64,000 nucleotides of DNA, taken from contig CM071567.1 of NCBI GenBank assembly GCA_036426205.1, forward strand, positions 295,153,614 to 295,217,613, given 5' to 3'. A program made the position numbers and the translations under genes. Shown in pieces: positions 56,752 through 64,000 of the stretch. Positions within the stretch are counted from its first letter, which is position 1, and each line of letters begins with the position of its first letter. The notes under the pieces were generated by a model that did not search any database, was not told the DNA's origin, and was given only the letters and a program-made list of their open reading frames with translations. This stretch comes from Ascaphus truei. Taxonomy: Eukaryota > Chordata > Amphibia > Anura > Ascaphidae.

Positions 56752-58977
56752 ATGGCAGAACTCAGAGCCTCACCAGACATCACGCAGGAAACCGATCTCT
56801 CAGACACAGAGACCGCTGCGCATCTGCAACAGGCGCAGGCAGGCGCAAGGCCTAAACGGACAGTCACACTGACACAAAAGGCCCGCGAAAAATATGAGAA
56901 TGACATTGAAGCACACCGCGAAAGGTTAGAGAAGGCCTGGGAGGACACTGGTCGTGAAATATGTAACGTTGCAAGCACTAGTGATCAGGAGAAACAAATT
57001 AGGCAAGCTATAGCCCAATTGAGGTCAAGTCACAAACGTTACCAAATGCTGTCACAAACATATCTCGCCTACCTAAAAAGAATTAACACAGAGGAAAGCC
57101 TCAGCGAACGCGACCAGCAGGAGGCAACTGACCTGGAGCGTGACGGCTTCGTGCAGACCACTATTACTGAGGCCGAAGACCAGAGAAAAGACCTTTTGCT
57201 GGAAACTGCATCGCAGCGCTCAAGCATATCCAGACACTCATCAAGGTCAGCAAGATCAGTGCAATCTCACGCGTCTAGCGCAAGCGCGAGCGCTACCAAG
57301 GCGCGAGCCACAGCAGAGGCCGCACGTGCCAGGGCCGAATATGGTCTGAGAGAGGCAGACGTAAGGGCAGAAAGAGCGCGCATAGAAGAGGAGGAGCAGA
57401 ATGCCGCCGCCGCTGCCACTGCCGCCGCTGCCACTGCCGCCGCTGCCAATGCCGCTGCTAATGCCACCGCCGCCAATGCCACCGCCGCTGCTACCGCCGC
57501 CGCTGCAAATGCCGCCGCTGCCGCGGCGCGTAAAAAGGCCGAATTGGACGCGGATCTAGAGGCACTTAATCAAGAGAAGGAAGCCGCCGCCGCCATAGCC
57601 CAAGCCGAAGTCCTAGAAGCAGCTGCGAGACAGGACGGCGGGGAGCTACCGTACAGACGGATAGCTTCAGAGGATCCAGCCCAACGCACTGAAGACTACG
57701 TAAGGAGCCTCTTCAGTGTAAACACCAGCGCACCATCTCAACACGGAGGGAGCGACACCACAGACAACGAAGACTCGCTAGGACCACGAGGAGAAGACGC
57801 TGCTCTGTCAATGGCATACGCTGCCTGGGATAGCCACAGCCGCAACAGTGATCCACACGCCAGAGCGCACACGGATGCACCACAACAGGCTCGTAATCCA
57901 GGTACACCCACGCGGGAGAAAACAGCCCCTCACACTGGCCAGCAGCCATCACGCGTCCACGCCAAGGAAGAGGCGACCGCACAGACCGTCCCAGCAACTA
58001 CCTCAGAACGGGGCAAACGCGCCGACGTCTCAGGTCTGACAGACATAGCCAAGTACATGATCCGGCGCGACTTGGTGCACGCAGGACTCATCAGCTTCGA
58101 CGACCGCCCTGAGAACTACAGGACGTGGAAGTTCACGTTCAAAGACGCAATCGACAGCTTGGACTTCTCAGCAAGGGAAGAGCTCAACCTGTTAGTTAAG
58201 TTCTTGGGGAACGTATCCAGGGAGCAAGCGCAGAGACTTCGGACGGCAAACGCACATCAACCCCAAGTAGGTCTGGACCTAGTGTGGGAAAGGCTAGAAG
58301 AGACCTATGGCAGCCCTGAAGCAGTCGAGGATTCACTCTTCAAAAGAATCGAGAGCTTCCCCAAGATCACGAGTAAAGACTACTCGAAGTTACGAGATCT
58401 TGGAGACCTGCTGCAAGAACTGGAGTTCGCAAGGAAAGACCATTTCTTAATAGGTCTCAACGCCCTAGATTCAGCTCGTGGAGTGAGACCCATCCTGGAG
58501 AAGCTACCCTTCAACCTCCAAGAAAGGTGGCTTTCACAAGGTTCCAAATACAAAAGGGAGAAGCAGGTTGTCTTCCCCCCATTCTCATTCTTCGTGAGCT
58601 TCATCTGCGAAGCGGCAAAGACAAGAAACGACCCCAGCTTCATCTTAGGGGCGCAAACCACATCCAGCGCCAGCCACCCGAGGAACGAAAGGTCAACAGC
58701 AAGGTGCAAGGACTCCAGAACACCCATCTCGGTCCACAGGACGGATGTGCCCCCTACGACCCACGCGAGTCCCAGCCAGACGGCCGACAGGGACAAAAAA
58801 CCAAGGGACCTTAACAAAGAATGCCCTATCCACAAAAAGCCGCATCCACTTAACAAGTGCTTCGGATTCAGGATGAAACCCATAGAGGAGCGAAAGAACC
58901 TACTCAGGGAATGGGGAGCCTGTTTCAAATGTTGTGCTTCCACAACCCATTTATCAAGGACTGCAAAGAAGCTATGA
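56752..58977 (+). CDS. BEL gag polyprotein
   Basis: Nucleocapsid/capsid protein of a BEL/Pao element, about 741 codons from ATG 56752. It opens with an acidic segment, then a charged, coiled-coil-like region (LTQKAREKYENDIEAHRERL). Residues ~215-265 are an Ala/Asn/Thr-rich tract encoded by near-repetitive gcc/gct/aat codons. The DUF1759-like capsid part follows at about residues 440-620 (RPENYRTWKFTFKDAID, LLVKFLGNVSREQAQRL, WERLEETYGSPEAVEDSLF, ILEKLPFNLQERW). It ends in the first Cys pair of a knuckle (CFKCCASTTHL), after which the reading frame is lost and ends at TGA 58975-58977. Confidence 0.9.
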   Translation: MAELRASPDITQETDLSDTETAAHLQQAQAGARPKRTVTLTQKAREKYENDIEAHRERLEKAWEDTGREICNVASTSDQEKQIRQAIAQLRSSHKRYQMLSQTYLAYLKRINTEESLSERDQQEATDLERDGFVQTTITEAEDQRKDLLLETASQRSSISRHSSRSARSVQSHASSASASATKARATAEAARARAEYGLREADVRAERARIEEEEQNAAAAATAAAATAAAANAAANATAANATAAATAAAANAAAAAARKKAELDADLEALNQEKEAAAAIAQAEVLEAAARQDGGELPYRRIASEDPAQRTEDYVRSLFSVNTSAPSQHGGSDTTDNEDSLGPRGEDAALSMAYAAWDSHSRNSDPHARAHTDAPQQARNPGTPTREKTAPHTGQQPSRVHAKEEATAQTVPATTSERGKRADVSGLTDIAKYMIRRDLVHAGLISFDDRPENYRTWKFTFKDAIDSLDFSAREELNLLVKFLGNVSREQAQRLRTANAHQPQVGLDLVWERLEETYGSPEAVEDSLFKRIESFPKITSKDYSKLRDLGDLLQELEFARKDHFLIGLNALDSARGVRPILEKLPFNLQERWLSQGSKYKREKQVVFPPFSFFVSFICEAAKTRNDPSFILGAQTTSSASHPRNERSTARCKDSRTPISVHRTDVPPTTHASPSQTADRDKKPRDLNKECPIHKKPHPLNKCFGFRMKPIEERKNLLREWGACFKCCASTTHLSRTAKKL

Positions 58978-61900
58978 AATGCACAGAGTGCGATAGCGAC
59001 AGGCACATAGCCGCTCTACACCCGGAAGCTATGAAGCCCAAAGCAAGCAAAGCCCCTAACCCTCCGACAAAGCAGGGCGGGGAGGAAGAAGTGGGAGACA
59101 CACCCCCCCCGACGTCAGTAGCATCCAAATGCACAGAAGTATGCGGAGAAGGAAACGACGGTAGATCTTGCTCTAAAATATGTCTGGTAGCAGTGCACCC
59201 AGAGGGACAACCCCAAAGAGCCAAACGGATGTATGCAATCATCGACGACCAGAGCAACCGATCGCTGGTCAGGTCAGAATTCTTCGATATGTTCAACATA
59301 CAAGACAGTACTTCTCCTTACACTCTCAGAACGTGCGCAGGGCGAATGGAGACTACAGGGAGAAGAGTGAATGGCTACACCATATGCTCAATAGACGGCA
59401 AAGTGAGCATGCCCCTTCCCACACTCATCGAGTGCAATCACATGGCAGAAGATAGGACTGAGATCCCCACGCCAGACGTGGCGCGACACCATCCCCATCT
59501 AAAAACCATTGCCGATCATATCCCACCACTAGACGAAGATGCCCAGATCCTGCTGCTACTTGGCAGAGACATCATGAGAGCACACAAGATCCGCGAACAG
59601 CGAAATGGGGACCACAACGGCCCAAGCGCTCAAAGGCTCGATCTAGGATGGGTGGTAGTGGGAGAAGTATGCATAGACAGGATACGAGGACCCGACAACG
59701 TAGGCGCCCTACGGACGAACTTGTTGGAGAACGGTCGTATGTCCCACTTCAAACCTTGTCCGAACCACTTTCAGGTCCACGAGAAGCTCGAGACCAAAAG
59801 GAACAATGGAGACGCGCCTGTGGCAAGAAAATACCCCAACAACCTAGGGAGTACAGTGTTCCAGACAACAAAGGACGACGACAAACAGGCGCCATCAATG
59901 GAAGACAAAGAATTCTTGAGGTTAATGGATAAGGAGCTCTTCAAGGACGAATTGGGCAGTTGGGTGGCCCCACTACCTTTCCGTTCGCCAAGAAGACGCC
60001 TCCCAAACAACAGAGACCATGCTATGTCTAGGCTCGCTTCGCTCCGCCGCAACCTACAAAGGAAACCGGAGACCAAGGAACACTTTGTGGCCTTCATGCA
60101 AAAAATCTTCCACAGTGGCCATGCAGAGTTGGCGCCCCCACTGAAAGAAGGCGAAGAATGCTGGTACCTCCCGTCATTTGGCGTCTACCACCCCCAGAAA
60201 CCTGGCCAAATCCGAGTGGTATTCGACTCCAGCGCTCAGCATCAGGGAGTCTCCCTAAACGATGTTCTCCTCACCGGGCCGGATCTGACGAACAGTCTTC
60301 TGGGAGTGCTGATCCGCTTCCGCAAGGAACCTATCGCCGTAACCGCAGACATTCAACAGATGTTCCACTGCTTCCTTGTGCGAGAAGACAACCGTAACTA
60401 CCTAAGATTCCTGTGGTACCAAGATGACGACGTAGAAAAAGAAATCACGGAGTACCGCATGAAAGTACATGTCTTCGGGAACAGCCCATCACCTGCAGTG
60501 GCAGCCTACGGCCTCAGAAGAACGGCCCAAGACGGAGAAGCAGAGTTCGGGAAAGACGCCAGGAGCTTCGTCGAAAGAGACTTCTATGTGGACGACGGAT
60601 TAAAATCAGTTCCCACCGAAGAAGAAGCCGTAGATCTACTCAAGATGACACAAAAGATGTTAGCGAAGGCCAACCTAAGTTTGCACAAAATAGCTTCCAA
60701 CAGTGCCACAGTGATGAAGGCGTTTCACGCAGATGATCAAGCACCAGATCTCAAGAATTTGGATCTGGGGACCGACACGCCTCCCATACAGCGGAGCCTG
60801 GGGATAAGCTGGAATCTTAAAACAGACACCTTTACGTTCCAGGTAGCCATCGAAGAAAAACCCTTCACACGTCGCGGAGTCCTGTCCACCGTTAACAGTC
60901 TCTACGACCCGCTAGGATTCGTGGCTCCTGTCACTATACAAGGGAAGTCCCTCCTCAGAGAAATGTCCTTCGAAAAACAGGAATGGGACACCCCACTACC
61001 TCCAGAAAAACGGAAAGAGTGGGAAACGTGGAAACACTCCCTGAAGGCCCTCGAGCAACTTCAAATCCCACGCCCCTATTCACCTATATCTCTCACCGCC
61101 GCACACAGCAAAGAGCTTTGCGTGTTCTCAGATGCCTCCACCAAAGCTATAGCAGCGGTGGCCTACCTAAAAACCACGGACGTGGATGGAAGTTGCCACA
61201 TCAGGTTCATCCTTGGCAAAGCTAAGCTGGCGCCACAACCTGACCATACTATACCCAGACTCGAGCTGTGTGGTGCAGTGCTAGCAGTAGAACTGGCGGA
61301 GCTTATCGAGAATGAGATGGACAGCAAACCAGATGCCGTCAAACTCTACACAGATAGCAAGGTGGTACTGGGATACATCTACAATAAGAAAAGGAGATTC
61401 TACGTATACGTAGCTAACCGCGTAGAAAGAATCAGGAAGTCAACCCAACCAGAACAATGGCACCACGTGCCCACAGAGCAAAATCCCGCAGATCACGCCA
61501 CCAGATCAGTACCCGCATCTCAACTGCAGAATACGTCGTGGCTCACAGGACCAATGTTTCTTGCGCAGCCTGCGGAAACGCTACCAACCCCAGTTGACGA
61601 TTTTGAACTCGTGGATCCCGAAAAGGATACGGAGATAAGGCCCCCACAAGTATCCGTGGTACTCACCAATGTATCGCACAAAAACGCATTCGGATCACAT
61701 CGATTCCAACGCTTCTCAAAGTGGACGGCCCTTCTGCGAACAGTAGCCCATCTCGGGCATATAGCCTCCTCCTTCCGCCAGACACCAGACGGTAAAACTA
61801 CCGGTTGCCACGGCTGGCACATCTGCAAAGAGCTGCGCACCGTAGAGGAAATTACAAAGGCTAAGGAAACTGTTCTGAGTCATGTTCAAAGGGAAACATA

Positions 61901-62066
61901 TGCGGAAGAGATCAATTGCATTCGCGGAAAGAAGAGTGTTAACAAAAACAGTCCACTTTGGAAGTTGAATCCCTTCATCGACAACGACGGCCTCATGAGA
62001 GTAGGAGGCCGCCTCAATAAGACCCATTACAGAGACTATCCTTCTAATGCCCAAATCGGACTGTGA
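58857..62066 (+). pseudogene. BEL pol: A17 protease, RT, RNase H; no integrase
   Basis: Open for 1069 codons in another frame from gag. Real homology starts near 58955 with IKDCKEAMKCTECDSDRHIA, completing the knuckle begun in gag. Protease: AIIDDQSNRSLV (about 59240). RT: VVFDSSAQHQGVSLNDVLL, VTADIQQMFHCFLV (catalytic Asp), VHVFGNSPSPAVAAYGL, and RDFYVDDGLKSV (YVDD, about 60580). RNase H: LCVFSDASTKAIAAVAYL and VKLYTDSKVVLGYI. It continues through SRSVPASQL-like and LWKLNPFIDNDGLMRVGGRL motifs, which in BEL elements directly precede the integrase, then stops at 62064-62066. No HHCC or DDE region follows. Confidence 0.92.
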
Positions 62067-62321
62067 TGGGGAAAAACTGGTTACCAGTGCCGTGGACTTT
62101 TAAGAGACATTGTGGTGCGTCAAGCTAACCAAGAGCTGCGCACCCACCTGGCTTCCCTTACTGGAAGGCCTGGCCAAAGGACTTTGATGCCAGTGGTACC
62201 AGCCGGTATCACATTGCTATGGAAATATGGACCTTTGCAGTATATTGTTATGTTGTATGTATTGCACATATGTTCCACATAGCTTGCCATATAGTGGTAT
62301 CTACAGATACCAGACGGGGAG
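62067..62321 (+). other. BEL 3' internal remnant after integrase deletion
   Basis: Only 255 bases separate the pol stop from the 3' LTR, where an integrase needs about 1.5 kb. Short frames carry no integrase motif. The end has a purine run beside the LTR. Confidence 0.8.
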
Positions 62322-62412
62322 TGTTATGGAACAAGAGCCACATTTCTGACTCACCCCCCTCTCTCCTTGCTATCGGGAGCCATTCATACCAACGTGCCCT
62401 GGCTTCAGAATA
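62322..62412 (+). repeat. BEL 3' LTR, internally deleted
   Basis: First ~46 bases match the 5' LTR start and the last ~44 match its end ('tatcgggagccattcatacc' to 'cttcagaata'); about 430 bases present in the 5' LTR are missing. Confidence 0.9.
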
Positions 62413-62490
62413 GTATGCTATGTGATAATGGTGAAAGGCAGGGTTGCAGACCTGTCTAAGACATGTAGATGTGCTCATAAGTGATCTTTT
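62413..62490 (+). repeat. Copy 5 of repeat R, right part
   Basis: Resumes at GTATG with 'ctatgtgataatggtgaaagg' and 'gcagacctgtctaagacatg', exactly where 55594 stopped. Confidence 0.85.
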
Positions 62491-62497
62491 TATTTGA

Positions 62498-62800
62498 TAT
62501 ACCGTATTTCCTCGATTCTAAGATGCACCTTTTTTCCCATTTTTATGTCTGAAATAGGGATGCGTCTTAGGCTGCGGCCAGGGTGGTGCTGAGTGTGCAG
62601 GCGCTCATGGGCAGTGGCACAAGCAAGCTGCAAATTCAAATGTGCTTGCTTGGCCAGCAGCTAAGCGCAGCGCATGCTCAGGTGCTTGCTCACGCTGGCC
62701 ACACACATTGCCGCAATGTGTTTAATTGTGGCCAGTGTGAGTGCGCCCGCCCGCCCGCTCACTGCCACCCTGGACAAGGCCTTAGAATACCACCCCTCCC
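62498..62800. mobile_element. Older repeat 'ccgtatttcctcgattctaag' interrupted by a miniature element
   Basis: 62502-62569 ('taccgtatttcctcgattc', 'gggatgcgtctta') resumes at 62782 with 'ttagaatac', giving the reading 'gcgtcttagaat' that mirrors 'attctaagatgc' at 62515. It is the end of a widespread vertebrate DNA-transposon-like repeat; class not determined. Confidence 0.65.
62570..62781. mobile_element. PIF/Harbinger-like miniature element with TTA TSD
   Basis: 'ggctgcggccagggtggtgc' at the left and 'ccaccctggacaaggcc' at the right form imperfect inverted ends; TTA flanks both (62567-62569, 62782-62784). 212 bases, GC-rich, non-coding; includes an internal inverted pair ('gtggccagtgtgag', 'cacgctggccac'). 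Confidence 0.8.
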
Positions 62801-63170
62801 TCTCCCCCTTTCCCCCCTCCCCCCTTCCTCTCCCCCCTTTCCCCCCTCTCCCCCCACCCCCCCTTCCAGGTTTCAGGGGTCAACTGATCAATTGATCAAT
62901 CTTGACCACTACTCTTCAGGGTATTGGAACAGGGCTGTGTGCAAGGGAATTCAAAAGTAGGCAAACAGGCACCAAAGACATATACAAACAACTGAAAGTA
63001 TATTAAACCATCCATAACAATATGTCACAGTGAGTTTTATTCCAGCAACATAGATTAATGCACTTAAATTAACTATACCCTCCAGCGTGCCCCGTGCTTT
63101 ACTCAGAAGGGATATACTTCTCATAAGGACTTGGTAAAATATTGAGGAGTCCCCAGAAACTATCTGTAGC
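62790..63170. other. C-rich tract then unassigned sequence
   Basis: 62795-62868 is a CT/C-rich low-complexity run (ctccccctttcccccctccc type). 62870-63170 shows nothing I can name. Confidence 0.6.
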
Positions 63171-63904
63171 CAGAGCTGTCATAAGAATTTTCGAGGCCCT
63201 GAGCAGTGTAAATTGGGAGCCCTACCCACAAAAGGTGACAATGAAATACATTATGTTTTTATTGAACTTTTATTGAGATACTGCAATTATTACAACAAAT
63301 GCAAACATTTTATTTGTATCTACATGTGTCTCTTTCTGTTTTTTTTTTGTTTGTTGCAAAGTCACAAATAAAATTTGATTTTATGATGTATAACTGATTA
63401 GATTGTAATCAAGGAAAGAGGGTTCAAGCTTGGTGGAAGTAGCAACTGTGCAGCTCATTCTTTATAAGTTTCATCTTAGAAAAAGATCTTTTGCCTTTGC
63501 AGTTTGTGACGATCATTGATTGGAACATTCCTAAAGCAATTTCAATGTTAGGAAATGTGGACTCCAGTTGGTCAATGCTGTAATAGCTTAGTGTTGTGCA
63601 TGTTTTTTTTTTTAAATACATTTTTCGACAAATAAATTAGACCACCATACAATAAAAATTATTGAAACTTTATCTTTGAATAAAAATGTTTTCTAAAAAG
63701 ACTATATAAAATTAAAAGCAATATACTGTGGTAATCACACTCAAATAATAGTTAAATAATTCAGTTAGAACTACGAATGTAAAATGACATTTTGTGCCAT
63801 AGTATTTGTCGGGCCTCTGAAAGATCAGGGGCCTTTGAATTATCTGGGGCCCTGGAAAGGTCCTCGGCTACAGACCAGTTGGCCCATGCATTAATGTGGC
63901 ACTG
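63171..63904 (-). mobile_element. Internally deleted hAT element with transposase remnant
   Basis: Begins 'cagagctgtcataag' and ends 'aatgtggcactg'; flanks 'tctgtagc' (63163-63170) and 'gcggtagc' (63905-63912) agree at 6 of 8 positions, consistent with an old 8-bp TSD. The interior carries the transposase C-terminus on the minus strand, so most of an autonomous element of several kilobases has been lost. Confidence 0.6.
63424..63621 (-). pseudogene. hAT transposase C-terminal dimerisation remnant
   Basis: Minus-strand frame of about 65 codons containing FPNIEIALGMFQSMIVTNCK and the following GKRSFSKMKLIKNELHS. This is the C-terminal hAT dimerisation motif as found in ZMYM1-like transposases (FPN-x-EIAL, T-x-C/A-x2-ERSFSKLK-LIK-x2-LRS). 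The Glu of ERSFS is Lys here. Upstream transposase domains (BED finger, RNase-H-like core) are absent. Confidence 0.75.
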
Positions 63905-64000
63905 GCGGTAGCACACTTGGGGCCTATCTCTGTGACACCCGCTACATTACAGGTCTGCTTAGCCAGGGATCCATTAACTTATAGTGCCTGCGCTGTTCTG

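Larger units (their letters stand above)
55595..62412 (+). mobile_element. BEL/Pao LTR retrotransposon, integrase-deleted
   Basis: LTRs at both ends (55595-56165 and 62322-62412) and a 5-bp TSD GTATG (55590-55594, 62413-62417), which exactly rejoins the interrupted repeat R. gag (56752-58977) and pol (58857-62066) carry BEL-type domains in the order gag, knuckles, A17 protease, RT, RNase H; the integrase is missing. The purine-rich 'gacggggag' before the 3' LTR is a likely polypurine tract. Only one frame break separates gag and pol. It would need integrase in trans. Confidence 0.92.

Noticed and set aside
58280..59006. Minus-strand 208-codon frame across BEL gag
   Set aside because: Shadow of the plus-strand gag, which has clear family motifs.

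Overview
This window reads as a repeat-saturated stretch of a large vertebrate genome, most probably an amphibian (anuran). The grounds are the mixture of element types: a Ty3/Gypsy element with a PNMA-like gag, an L1 of the type common in frogs, a Penelope-like element (PLE) with hammerhead-ribozyme-like termini, a BEL/Pao element, a tyrosine-recombinase remnant, PIF/Harbinger-like and hAT-like miniature elements, and tRNA/CORE-type SINE fragments. I found no host protein-coding gene, rRNA, tRNA gene or CRISPR array that I could defend. The species call is inference; the element calls rest on protein motifs, terminal repeats and target-site duplications (TSDs) read directly.

Layout. 1-6.5 kb: degraded Gypsy element on the plus strand (5' leader, gag, protease, RT, RNase H, integrase), truncated before any 3' LTR. 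6.5-10.95 kb: low-complexity and purine repeats, SINE-like pieces and dispersed repeats. 10.97-17.67 kb: near-full-length L1 flanked by a 17-bp perfect TSD, inserted in the left arm of a PLE-type inverted repeat that resumes at 17.68-18.33 kb. 19.09-21.89 kb: foldback element with TAA TSD, carrying a 630-bp palindrome full of CRE, CCAAT and TATA-like motifs; it interrupts sequence followed by a tyrosine-recombinase C-terminus (about 22.1-22.3 kb). 23.2-26.9 kb: minus-strand LTR/leader pieces around a truncated foldback element. 27.5-28.6 kb: GT-rich minisatellite interrupted by a hAT-like miniature element. 28.6-31.2 kb: mostly featureless. 31.2-34.7 kb: PLE whose RT and GIY-YIG domains are split by one in-frame stop. 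34.7-38.2 kb: a cluster of inverted repeats and hammerhead-like motifs, a SINE and microsatellites. 39.6-41.2 kb: a hairpin miniature element and a PLE-like terminus. 42.2-49.4 kb: a 6.8-kb foldback element made of nested palindromes. 49.4-55.4 kb: mostly unassigned AT-rich sequence with a small hAT element. 55.6-62.4 kb: BEL/Pao element with a good gag-pol up to RNase H but no integrase and a shrunken 3' LTR. 62.5-64 kb: a nested miniature element and a hAT remnant.

How the parts relate. The region is a record of nested insertions. The L1 sits in a PLE-type inverted repeat; BEL sits in a dispersed repeat that occurs at least five times in the window; a miniature element with TTA TSD sits in another repeat; an L2-like tail sits in one arm of the large palindrome. 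The strongest candidates for something new are the foldback elements at 19.1-21.9 and 42.6-49.4 kb: mirror-image promoter-like cores with splice-site-like modules but no protein, apparently non-autonomous passengers of a PIF/Harbinger-like transposase. The second is the density of hammerhead-ribozyme-like motifs, one with all core elements and a 6-bp stem I, and one pair with a compensatory stem change.
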